Part shown: positions 53,496-64,000 of the stretch, in pieces | Layout: each line of letters starts with the position of its first letter | Position numbering within the stretch: the stretch's first letter is position 1 | From: Chrysomallon squamiferum | Lineage: Eukaryota; Mollusca; Gastropoda; Neomphalida; Peltospiridae | Length of the DNA stretch: 64,000 bases | Reading direction: 5' to 3' | Assembly (NCBI GenBank): GCA_012295275.1 | Contig: CM022666.1 | Coordinates: 2,327,616 to 2,391,615, forward strand | Translations under genes and position numbers: made by a program | The notes under the pieces: generated by a model | Database searches by the model: none | The model's input: the letters and a program-made list of their open reading frames with translations, nothing else | What the model was told of the DNA's origin: nothing

Positions 53496-54577
53496 TTAAG
53501 TACAGTTTATGCAATAGCGTAATCATTATTATTAAAAAAAGATTTAATAAAAATATTTTCATTTCCCAATTTGCTCTTATTGTCGAAGAGATCTATCTTA
53601 TAAAGAAACTTTCCATAGCTAGTCAAGTTGCGGTCCTGATAAAACAAATAGCAGTTTTCACATATGTGTGCTTATTTATCACAACTTCTTTCGTGATTAA
53701 AAAAAGTAAATAAATTTAATTTTTTTTTTTTAAAATACAAGAACGTAGCCATGGCTAGAGTAACCCAGCAAAGGGGGGAGAGATACAGATTGAGAGAGGA
53801 GGGAGGTGAACTGAGAACATTCATTTTCAGGTTTATAATATATCGAAACATTGTCAGCTGTCATCGAAATACAAGCTGAAAATAATGTAGGTGAGTATAA
53901 AATTCGGTCGTCGAATCTTTTGCATATGAAATAATAAGAGTAGTCTTTAGATTAATATCAGTAAATATTGCTGCTGGAATAAAATGGAAAGCACGGAAAC
54001 TGTGTCTCTAACTATTTTCAATATTACTTTACCATCACAGAAAACTACTGCATTAATATCAGTAAAAATTAAAATAGTCCTAGAAAAGAGTTTGCATAAA
54101 AATACACTTTAGAAATTTAGAAATTTTGAAATTGTCATGGTTACAGATGCTACCGGTATTTGTGAATGAATTGTACGATATTCATTTCTCGATATTGATT
54201 ACAAAACAGTTAATTAAAGTGAAAACAGATTGTGTTGTTGTTATTGTTTTTCTATATGTATGAGTGTGCGAGAAATGTTGTTGTCGTAAAAAGTCCGGTA
54301 CTGTCTTGCGATGGGATTCGATGAGAGATAATTTCACTGAAACAGACGATTCCAGTCAGGATGTAGTGTGTGTAATACCACGTTGATGCTGTTGTGTGAA
54401 AGCAACGACTAGCATGTCATTTTGTGGAAAATACAGTAACAGCATAAGGTATGGTTGATATAAATAATTAATTACAAAGTTACGAAACGTCTGTGTTAAT
54501 TTTAATCTAATCCATACATTTGTAAACTTGTTAAAGATATTAAATATATATATATAATAATGAAAGTAATGATGATA

Positions 54578-54608
<31 letters not shown>

Positions 54609-55070
54609 CGTGATAACAAAATAACAAGAACTCTCACCTAGCCCCTATTGAAGTAATCACATTTGTAAACGAAAAGGAGAGAACGAAAATTCGTTGATAA
54701 ACAGAATATAATGACTGGTTTTAGTCTTTTATTGTATTATCATATTAATTATTACCAGATACTGCTTGCTAAAAATAGTATTAAAATTTAAATTTACTTA
54801 TCGGTGGAATGTAACATCTGCTCATAATCTCTATAATGAAATTTCTTTTGATGTTATTTCATAAACTCAAGCTGAAGGTAAATAGCTTTGTATCTGTATG
54901 TTTCCAAGAATTTTTTTTTGTTTGTTTCAGGTTTAAAATAATAATAATAATATTTTATTTTGTTTCAGGTTTAAATCAGCAACAACAATAATAACTATGT
55001 GGATGTGTAATATTCACCTTGGATTTTTAAAAATGTATCACATTGTAGCCTTCCATCTATTTCAAACAAT

Positions 55071-55107
<37 letters not shown>

Positions 55108-55433
55108 TTATTGATATACATCATATATTCTTCGGTATAGATGACATTGAAGGTAAATCCAAGGATATGTATTCAACCAAGACATTATTTTTGTTTCAGA
55201 GTTATATTAATAATAATAATAATAATATAAATTGTATATTAATAATAAATCATGATCATAAATTAACACCTAGCCCTTATTGAAATAAAGACATTCGTAA
55301 ACGAAAAGGTAAAAACAAAAATTCCTTGGTAAACACAACACAATGAGTATTTTTACGGATGTTTCGACAAAATTCACTAAAAGAAATAAAGAAATCGTTT
55401 GGCCTGCTTCGATTTAGGCTTTTATTGTATTAT
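52284..55433 (+). repeat. Array unit 4 (3150 bp, long type)
   Basis: Minus-strand ORF at 52657-52851. The long segment contains (ATT)n near 53461, a GAACGTAGCCATGGCTAGAG block near 53743, the SINE-like element, and two related sub-blocks each holding CATTCGTAAACGAAAAGG-like sequence and CTTTTATTGTATTATCATAT. Confidence 0.93.
54230..54430 (+). repeat. SINE-like element copy in array unit 4
   Basis: Full-length version beginning near GTGTTGTTGTTATTG and including GATGGGATTCGATGAGAG, whose reverse complement resembles a degenerate B box. Confidence 0.55.
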
Positions 55434-56854
55434 CATATTCATCATAAACAGATACTGGAAGCTAAAAATATGATTAAAATTAAATTTTACTATAAGACGT
55501 CTGATAATTGTTAGAAAAATCATTTCTTGAGGCACACATCCACATGCATGCATGCGTGTATAAATATGCGCATATTAAAACACATAAGCGTACAAATAAC
55601 AACTTCAGATATATGTCGGAATATTTATTTAACAAATTAAGAAAAACACAATGAAACATTTAATACAAACAATATTTTGAAAACCTTATTTTCTTTTGGC
55701 ACACAAAGGCAACATTTTTTTCTTGTCCCCTTTTCTCATGAACGTTTATATGTTTCCCATCACTTTTTTCTTCTTTTTTTTTTCTTTGTTGCGTGTGCGT
55801 TTAATTTTTCAGAGCTGCTTAATAGCGCTCTTTCCCATCCATGTCCCAAGAAGAAAGACGGAAATAGCCGAAGTTTCCACTCTACAAGAGTTACTTTCCG
55901 GATTTTGGGTGTCTATGCCCATAATGCTGTATGGGTAATCATACATTTCTTCCATATTTGGAATCCTTTGAAGAATGTGTAACGAAGGCAGAACAATTGA
56001 CATGATTTTTCGCTTTCAAACTGTATTACTTTTCCCAGTTTTTAAAATGATTACCTTCGCTGTCGATTGCTTTGGCTGAGAATGATTTAAAGGACAAATT
56101 TCAATGTTACAAAATAGCTGGCTTTTGCCCGAGTTTCATATCTGCGCACTGTAGTGATTATTTCACGTTTGCGCATCAGTACGTCACGACCAGAATAATG
56201 CAAGAAACAGATCTAAGAAATCACAGTTTTTTAATTTATTTATTTTGTTCTCTGTTATTCGTAATCTGTACAGTAAATACAAATAATAGCTGAAAAATGA
56301 CCAGGGGGTCGATGATTTAAGAGACTTCTTGAGGCGATATAAGTGAGTTAGTATGTAACCTAAAGTAATTATGTGGATTTTGCGAAGTAAATTATGTTTC
56401 AACAAACAAGATAAGCATACTGTTGGTGAGAGAACAGCACAAATTCAGCAAGTTACAAATAAATGTCTGTGCTGTTCTCAAATATCCCTCCAACATCGGA
56501 GATACAGAAAAATAAAATACAATTAATATCAGTTTATTTTATTAAACCATTCTTCCTATTGCTGTCATTATTACATAAAGTCGTCTGACTAGACCAGGCG
56601 GTTGCCAAGGTAATCAGTGGTTAATCTTATGGAATAAAAGAGAACTTAAGAATCGTTAAGGGTGGGTAACTGTAATAGAAATTAATATAAAAAAAAAAAA
56701 AAAAAAAAAAAAAATTAAAAAAAAAAAAAAATAAATAATTAAATAAATAAATAAATAAAAGAAAAAAAATGGAATCTAAAATTAGGAAATGTAATAATGA
56801 ATACTGGATATCCCCAAATTTGTGCAAATGTTCTACCTTTTATTTTGGTATTAA
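55434..56854 (+). repeat. Array unit 5 (1421 bp, short type)
   Basis: Minus-strand ORF at 55809-56003. The tail has a long A-run (about 56689-56731) in place of the AAAAATTAAAA mosaics of the other short units. Confidence 0.93.
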
Positions 56855-58030
56855 CATATTCATCATAAACAGATACTGGAAGCTAAAAATATTATTAAAA
56901 TTAAATTTTACTATAAGACGTCTGATAACTGTTTGAAAAATCATTTCTTGAGGCACACATCCACATGCATGCATGCGTGTATAAATATGCGCATATTAAA
57001 ACACATAAGCGTACAAATAACAACTTCAGATATATGTCGGAATATTTATTTAACAAATTAAGAAAAACACAATGAAACATTTAATACAAACAATATTTTG
57101 AAAACCTTATTTTCTTTTGGCACACAAAGGCAACATTTTTTTCTTGTCCCCTTTTCTCATGAACGTTTATATCTTTCCCATCACTTTTTTCTTTTTTTTT
57201 TTTTCTTTGTTGCGCGTGCGTTTAATTTTTCAGAGCTGCTTAATAGCGCTCTTTCCCATCCATGTCCCAAGAAGAAAGACGGAAATAGCCGAAGTTTCCA
57301 CTCTACAAGAGTTACTTTCCGGATTTTGGGTGTCTATGCCCATAATGCTGTATGGGTAATCATACATTTCTTCCATATTTGGAATTCTTTGAAGAATGTG
57401 TAACGAAGGCAGAACAATTGACATGATTTTTCGCTTTCAAACTGTATTACTTTTCCCAGTTTTTAAAATTATTACCTTCGCTGTCGATTGCTTTGGCTGA
57501 GAATGATTTAAAGGACAAATTTCAATGTTACAAAATAGCTGACTTTTGCCCGAGTTTCATATCTGCGCACTGTAGTGATTATTTCACGTTTGCGCATCAG
57601 TACGTCATGACCAGAATAAATCACGAAACAGATCTAAGAAATCACAGTTTGTTTATTTTTAAACCTTTTTTTATTTTATTTTTTTTAAATTCGTAATCTG
57701 TACAGTAAATAAAAATAATTGCTGAAAAATAACCATGGGGTCGATGATATTTTAGACTTCTTGGAGCAATATGTAACCTAAAGTTATTACATGGTTTTTG
57801 CGAAGTAAATTATGTTTCAACAAACAACACAAACATACTGATCATGAAAACGATTTGTAAGTGACAGCTCAGCAAAAATTCACCAAGTTACAAATAAATA
57901 TCTGTGATTTTCTCAAAGATCCCTCCAACATCGGAGATACAGAAAAATAAAATACAAGTAATATCGACCAAATGTATCTTACAAAGTATCTGCCAAATGT
58001 ATATTATCCGTACTCTTCATAATAAAAATA

Positions 58031-58067
<37 letters not shown>

Positions 58068-59151
58068 TTAAGTACAGTTTATGCAATAGCGTAATCATTA
58101 TTATTAAAAAAAGATTTAATAAAAATATTTTCATTTCCCAATTTGCTCTTATTGTCGAAGAGATCTATCTTATAAAGAAACTTTCCATAGCTAGTCAAGT
58201 TGCGGTCCTGATGAAACAAATAGCAGTTTTCACATATGTGTGCTTATTTATCACAACTTCTTTCGTGATTAAAAAAAGTAAATAAATTTAATTTTTTTTT
58301 TTTAAAATACAAGAACGTAGCCATGGCTAGAGTAACCCAGCAAAGGGGAGAGATACAGATTGAGAGAGGAGGGAGGTGAACTGAGAACATTCATTTTCAG
58401 GTTTATAATATATCGAAACATTGTCAGCTGTCATCGAAATACAAGCTGAAAATAATGTAGGTGAGTATAAAATTCGGTCGTCGAATCTTTTGCATATGAA
58501 ATAATAAGAGTAGTCTTTAGATTAATATCAGTAAATATTGCTGCTGGAATAAAATGGAAAGCACGGAAACTGTGTCTCTAACTATTTTCAATATTGCTTT
58601 ACCATCACAGAAAACTACTGCATTAATATCAGTAAAAATTAAAATAGTCCTAGAAAAGAGTTTGCATAAAAATACACTTTAGAAATTTAGAAATTTTGAA
58701 ATTGTCATGGTTACAGATGCTACCGGTATTTGTGAATGAATTGTACGATATTCATTTCTCGATATTGATTACAAAACAGTTAATTAAAGTGAAAACAGAT
58801 TGTGTTGTTGTTATTGTTTTTCTATATGTATGAGTGTGCGAGAAATGTTGTTGTCGTAAAAAGTCCTGTACTGTCTTGTGATGAGATTCGATGAGAGGTA
58901 ATTTCACTGAAACAGACGATTCCAGTCAGGATGTAGTGTGTGTAATACCACGTTGATGCTGTTGTGTGAAAGCAACGACTAGCATGTCATTTTGTGGAAA
59001 ATACAGTAACAGCATAAGGTATGGTTGATATAAATAATTAATTACAAAGTTACGAAACGTCTGTGTTAATTTTAATCTAATCCATACATTTGCAAACTTG
59101 TTAAAGATATTAAATATATATATATATATAATAATGAAAGTAATGATGATA

Positions 59152-59182
<31 letters not shown>

Positions 59183-59643
59183 CGTGATAACAAAATAACA
59201 AGAACTCTAACCTAGCCCCTACTGAAGTAATCACATTTGTAAACGAAAAGGAGAGAACGAAAATTCGTTGATAAACAGAATATAATGACTGGTTTTAGTC
59301 TTTTATTGTATTATCATATTAATTATTACCAGATACTGCTTGCTAAAAATAGTATTAAAATTTAAATTTACTTATCGGTGGAATGTAACATCTGCTCATA
59401 ATCTCTATAATGAAATTTCTTTTGATGTTATTTCATAAACTCAAGCTGAAGGTAAATAGCTTTGTATCTGTATGTTTCCAAGAATTTTTTTTTTTTGTTT
59501 CAGGTTTAAAATAATAATAATAATATTTTATTTTGTTTCAGGTTTAAATCAGCAACAACAATAATATCTATGTGGATGTGTAATATTCACCTTGGATTTT
59601 TAAAAATGTATCACATTGTAGCCTTCCATCTATTTCAAACAAT

Positions 59644-59690
<47 letters not shown>

Positions 59691-60016
59691 TTATTGATAT
59701 ACATCATATATTCTTCGGTATAGATGACATTGAAGGTAAATCCAAGGATATGTATTCAACCAAGACATTATTTTTGTTTCAGAGTTATATTAATAATAAT
59801 AATAATAATATAAATTGTATATTAATAATAAATCATGATCATAAATTAACACCTAGCCCTTATTGAAATAAAAACATTCGTAAACGAAAAGGTAAAAACA
59901 AAAATTCCTTGGTAAACACAACACAATGAGTATTTTTACGGATGTTTCGACAAAATTCACTAAAAGAAATAAAGAAATCGTTTGGCCTGCTTCGATTTAG
60001 GCTTTTATTGTATTAT
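56855..60016 (+). repeat. Array unit 6 (3162 bp, long type)
   Basis: Minus-strand ORF at 57230-57424. Almost identical to unit 4 over the long segment, including (ATT)n near 58032 and a longer poly-T run (59647-59686). Confidence 0.93.
58790..58990 (+). repeat. SINE-like element copy in array unit 6
   Basis: Nearly identical to the copy in unit 4, with TGATGAGATTCGATGAGAGG in place of the unit 4 variant. Confidence 0.55.
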
Positions 60017-61444
60017 CATATTCATCATAAACAGATACTGGAAGCTAAAAATATTATTAAAATTAAATTTTACTATAAGACGTCTGATAACTGTTTGAAA
60101 AATCATTTCTTGAGGCACACATCCACATGCATGCATGCGTGTATAAATATGCGCATATTAAAACACATAAGCGTACAAATAACAACTTCAGATATATGTC
60201 GGAATATTTATTTAACAAATTAAGAAAAACACAATGAAACATTTAATACAAACAATATTTTGAAAACCTTATTTTCGTTTGGCACACAAAGAGCAACATT
60301 TTTTTCTTGTCCCCTTTTCTCATGAACGTTTATATCTTTCCCATCACTTTTTTCTTCTTTTTTTTTTCTTTGTTGCGTGTGCGTTTAATTTTTCAGAGCT
60401 GCTTAATAGCGCTCTTTCCCATCCATGTCCCAAGAAGAAAGACGGAAATAGCCGAAGTTTCCACTCTACAAGAGTTACTTTCCGGATTTTGGGTGTCTAT
60501 GCCCATAATGCTGTATGGGTAATCATACATTTCTTCCATATTTGGAATCCTCTGAAGAATGTGTAACGAAGGCAGAACAATTGACATGATTTTTCGCTTT
60601 CAAACTGTATTACTTTTCCCAGTTTTTAAAATTATTACCTTCGCTGTCGATTGCTTTGGCTGAGAATGATTTAAAGGACAAATTTCAATGTTACAAAATA
60701 GCTGGCTTTTGCCCGAGTTTCATATCTGCGCACTGTAGTGATTATTTCACGTTTGCGCATCAGTACGTCACGACCAGAATAATGCAAGAAACAGATCTAA
60801 GAAATCACAGTTTTTTAATTTATTTATTTTGTTCTCTGTTATTCGTAATCTGTACAGTAAATACAAATAATAGCTGAAAAATGACCAGGGGGTCGATGAT
60901 TTAAGAGACTTCTTGAGGCGATATAAGTGAGTTAGTATGTAACCTAAAGTAATTATATGGATTTTGCGAAGTAAATTATGTTTCAACAAACAAGATAAGC
61001 ATACTGTTGGTGAGAGAACAGCACAAATTCACCAAGTTACAAATAAATGTCTGTGCTGTTCTCAAATATCCCTCCAACATCGGAGATACAGAAAAATAAA
61101 ATACAAGTAATATCAGTTTATTTTATTAAACCATTCTTCCTATTGCTGTCATTATTACATAAAGTCGTCTGACTAGACCAGGCGGTTGCCAAGGTAATCA
61201 GTGGTTAATCTTATGGAATAAAAGAGAACTTAAGAATCGTTAAGGGTGGGTAACTGTAATAGAAATTAATATTAAAAAAAAAAAAAAATTAAAAAGAAAA
61301 AAAAATTAAAAAAAAAAAATTAAATAATTAAATAAATAAATAAATAAAAAAAAAAAGAATGGAATCTAAAATTAGGAAATGTAATAATGAATACTGGATA
61401 TCCCCAAATTTGTGCAAATGTTCTACCTTTTATTTTGGTATTAT
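60017..61444 (+). repeat. Array unit 7 (1428 bp, short type)
   Basis: Minus-strand ORF at 60393-60587. It shares the diagnostic GATAACTGTTTGAAAAATC with unit 6, where most units read GATAATTGTTAG. Confidence 0.93.
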
Positions 61445-62869
61445 CATATTCATCATAAACAGATACTGGAAGCTAAAAATATTATTAAAATTAAATTTTA
61501 CTATAAGACGTCTGATAATTGTTAGAAAAATCATTTCTTGAGGCACACATCCACATCCATGCATGCGTGTATAAATATGCGCATATTAAAACACATAAGC
61601 GTACAAATAACAACTTCAGATATATGTCGGAATATTTATTTAACAAATTAAGAAAAACACAATGAAACATTTAATACAAACAATATTTTGAAAACCTTAT
61701 TTTCTTTTGGCACACAAAGAGCAACATTTTTTTCTTGTCCCCTTTTCTCATGAACGTTTATATCTTTCCCATCACTTTTTTCTTCTTTTTTTTTTCTTTG
61801 TTGCGCGTGCGTTTAATTTTTCAGAGCTGCTTAATAGCGCTCTTTCCCATCCATGTCCCAAGAAGAAAGACGGAAATAGCCGAAGTTTCCACTCTACAAG
61901 AGTTACTTTCCGGATTTTGGGTGTCTATGCCCATAATGCTGTATGGGTAATCAAACATTTCTTCCATATTTGGAATCCTTTGAAGAATGTGTAACGAAGG
62001 CAGAACAATTGACATGATTTTTCGCTTTCAAACTGTATTACTTTTCCCAGTTTTTAAAATTATTACCTTCGCTGTCGATTGCTTTGGCTGAGAATGATTT
62101 AAAGGACAAATTTCAATGTTACAAAATAGCTGACTTTTGCCCGAGTTTCATATCTGCGCACTGTAGTGATTATTTCACGTTTGCGCATCAGTACGTCACG
62201 ACCAGAATAATGCAAGAAACAGATCTAAGAAATCACAGTTTTTTAATTTATTTTATTTGTTCTCTGTTATTCGTAATCTGTACAGTAAATACAAATAATA
62301 GCTGAAAAATGACCAGGGGTCGATGATTTAAGAGACTTCTTGAGGCGATATAAGTGAGTTAGTATGTAACCTAAAGTAATTATATGGATTTTGCGAAGTA
62401 AATTATGTTTCAACAAACAAGATAAGCATACTGTTGGTGAGAGAACAGCACAAATTCACCAAGTTACAAATAAATGTCTGTGCTGTTCTCAAATATCCGT
62501 CCAATATCGGAGATACAGAAAAATAAAATACAAGTAATATCAGTTTATTTTATTAAACCATTCTTCCTATTGCTGTCATTATTACATAAAGTCGTCTGAC
62601 TAGACCAGGCGGTTGCCAAGGTAATCAGTGGTTAATCTTATGGAATAAAAAGAGAACTTAAGAATCGTTAAGGGTGGGTAACTGTAATAGAAATTAATAT
62701 TAAAAAAAAAAAAATTAAAAAAAAAAAAAATTAAAAAAAAAAAATTAAATAATTAAATAAATAAATAAATAAAAGAAAAAAAAATGGAATCTAAAATTAG
62801 GAAATGTAATAATGAATACTGGATATCCCCAAATTTGTGCAAATGTTCTACCTTTTATTTTGGTATTAT
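61445..62869 (+). repeat. Array unit 8 (1425 bp, short type)
   Basis: Minus-strand ORF at 61821-62015, with one substitution (MFDYPYS). X-box-like site near 62612. Confidence 0.93.
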
Positions 62870-64000
62870 CATATTCATCATAAACAGATACTGGAAGCTA
62901 AAAATATTATTAAAATTAAATTTTACTATAAGACGTCTGATAATTGTTAGAAAAATCATTTCTTGAGGCACACATCCACATCCATGCATGCGTGTATAAA
63001 TATGCGCATATTAAAACACATAAGCGTACAAATAACAACTTCAGATATATGTCGGAATATTTATTTAACAAATTAAGAAAAACACAATGAAACATTTAAT
63101 ACAAACAATATTTTGAAAACCTTATTTTCTTTTGGCACACAAAGGCAACATTTTTTTTCTTATCCCCTTTTCTCATGAACGTTTATATGTTTCCCGTCAC
63201 TTTTTCTTCTTCTTTCTTTTCTTTGTTGCGTGTGCGTTTAATTTTTCAGAGCTGCTTAATAGCGCTCTTTCCCATCCATGTCCCAAGAAGAAAGACGGAA
63301 ATAGCCGAAGTTTCCACTCTACAAGAGTTACTTTCCGGATTTTGGGTGTCTATGCCCATAATGCTGTATGGGTAATCATACATTTCTTCCATATTTGGAA
63401 TCCTTTGAAGAATGTGTAACGAAGGCAGAACAATTGACATGATTTTTCGCTTTCAAACTGTATTACTTTTCCCAGTTTTTAAAATTATTACCTTCGCTGT
63501 CGATTGCTTTGGCTGAGAATGATTTAAAGGACAAATTTCAATGTTACAAAATAGCTGACTTTTGCCCGAGTTTCATATCTGCGCACTGTAGTGATTATTT
63601 CACGTTTGCGCATCAGTACGTCACGACCAGAATAATGCAAGAAACAGATCTAAGAAATCACAGTTTTTAATTTATTTATTTTGTTCTCTGTTATTCGTAA
63701 TCTGTACAGTAAATACAAATAATAGCTTAAAAAATGACCAGGGGTCGATGATTTAAGAGACTTCTTGAGGCGATATAAGTGAGTTAGTATGTAACCTAAA
63801 GTAATTATATGGATTTTGCGAAGTAAATTATGTTTCAACAAACAAGATAAGCATACTGTTGGTGAGAGAACAGCACAAATTCAGCAAGTTACAAATAAAT
63901 GTCTGTGCTGTTCTCAAATATCCCTCCAACATCGGAGATATAGAAAAATAAAATACAAGTAATATCAGTTTATTTTATTAAACCATTCTTCCTATTGCTG
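62870..64000 (+). repeat. Array unit 9 (cut by the window end)
   Basis: Minus-strand ORF at 63246-63440. The visible tail (CAGTTTATTTTATTAAACC) is of the short type. Confidence 0.93.

Larger units (their letters stand above)
46470..64000 (+). repeat. Tandem array of at least nine 1.4-3.2 kb units, running off the window
   Basis: Landmark CATATTCATCATAAACAGAT starts units at 47146, 49433, 50861, 52284, 55434, 56855, 60017, 61445 and 62870. Unit lengths are 2287, 1428, 1423, 3150, 1421, 3162, 1428, 1425 and at least 1131. A partial long-type unit precedes the first, from about 46470. Every unit has a common part of about 0.9-1.0 kb (ATGCGTGTATAAATATGCGC, the GAGCTGCTTAATAGCGCTC block, GGCTTTTGCCCGAGTTTC). 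It is followed by either a short alternative segment with TGACTAGACCAGGCGGTTGC or a long one of about 2 kb. It carries no recognised protein domain. Confidence 0.95.

Noticed and set aside
47757-63114. Plus-strand frame starting MAENDLKDKFQCYK in array units as a protein gene
   Set aside because: It is short, its C-terminal end differs among units (frame changes after the TRI segment), and it overlaps the CpG-rich promoter-like block. It is recorded only as part of the unit.
46470-64000. Array as LTR retrotransposon, rDNA or histone cluster
   Set aside because: No reverse transcriptase, integrase, rRNA-like or histone-like sequence was seen in any unit.

Overview
The window looks like AT-rich nuclear DNA of an invertebrate animal. 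It has large introns, canonical GT-AG splice sites, long (ATT)n, (TTTA)n, (CA)n and (CT)n tracts, and two multi-exon genes with clear animal orthologues. A mollusc or other lophotrochozoan fits the style, but nothing here proves the taxon.

Layout. Positions 652-21609 (+) hold most of a germinal-centre kinase III gene (STK24/25/26 family). Its 5' exons, encoding the N-lobe, lie before the window. Positions 21610-32542 carry no firm gene. They hold probable 3' UTR sequence, a tandemly duplicated block of about 0.9 kb and one orphan minus-strand exon candidate. Positions 32543-45415 (-) hold an apparently complete XRRA1 orthologue (leucine-rich repeat protein), about 773 residues over 15 exons plus one predicted 19-nt micro-exon. 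The two genes converge. Positions 45416-46470 are the XRRA1 promoter side. From about 46470 to the window end there is a tandem array of at least nine units (about 1.42 kb short, about 3.15 kb long, one 2.29 kb deletion derivative).

A recurring theme is local duplication of pieces that cross exon-intron or promoter-exon boundaries. In the kinase gene, one 3' splice site plus the first part of its exon is amplified as a 67-bp repeat giving six decoy acceptors. A 5' splice site is duplicated 105 bp downstream, and part of another exon is copied into the following intron. In XRRA1, promoter plus exon 1 is copied into an intron, where nearly all CpGs have decayed to TpG or CpA. A third fragment lies in another intron, and the stop codon sits inside a repeat that continues through the 3' UTR.

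The two genes have no evident functional link. The kinase is a cytoplasmic signalling enzyme whose C-terminal helices match the family's PDCD10-binding dimerisation region. XRRA1 is a poorly understood LRR protein linked to X-ray response. Each array unit preserves a 64-codon minus-strand reading frame, a TATA-like box and, in most units, splice-like signals. Their role is unknown.
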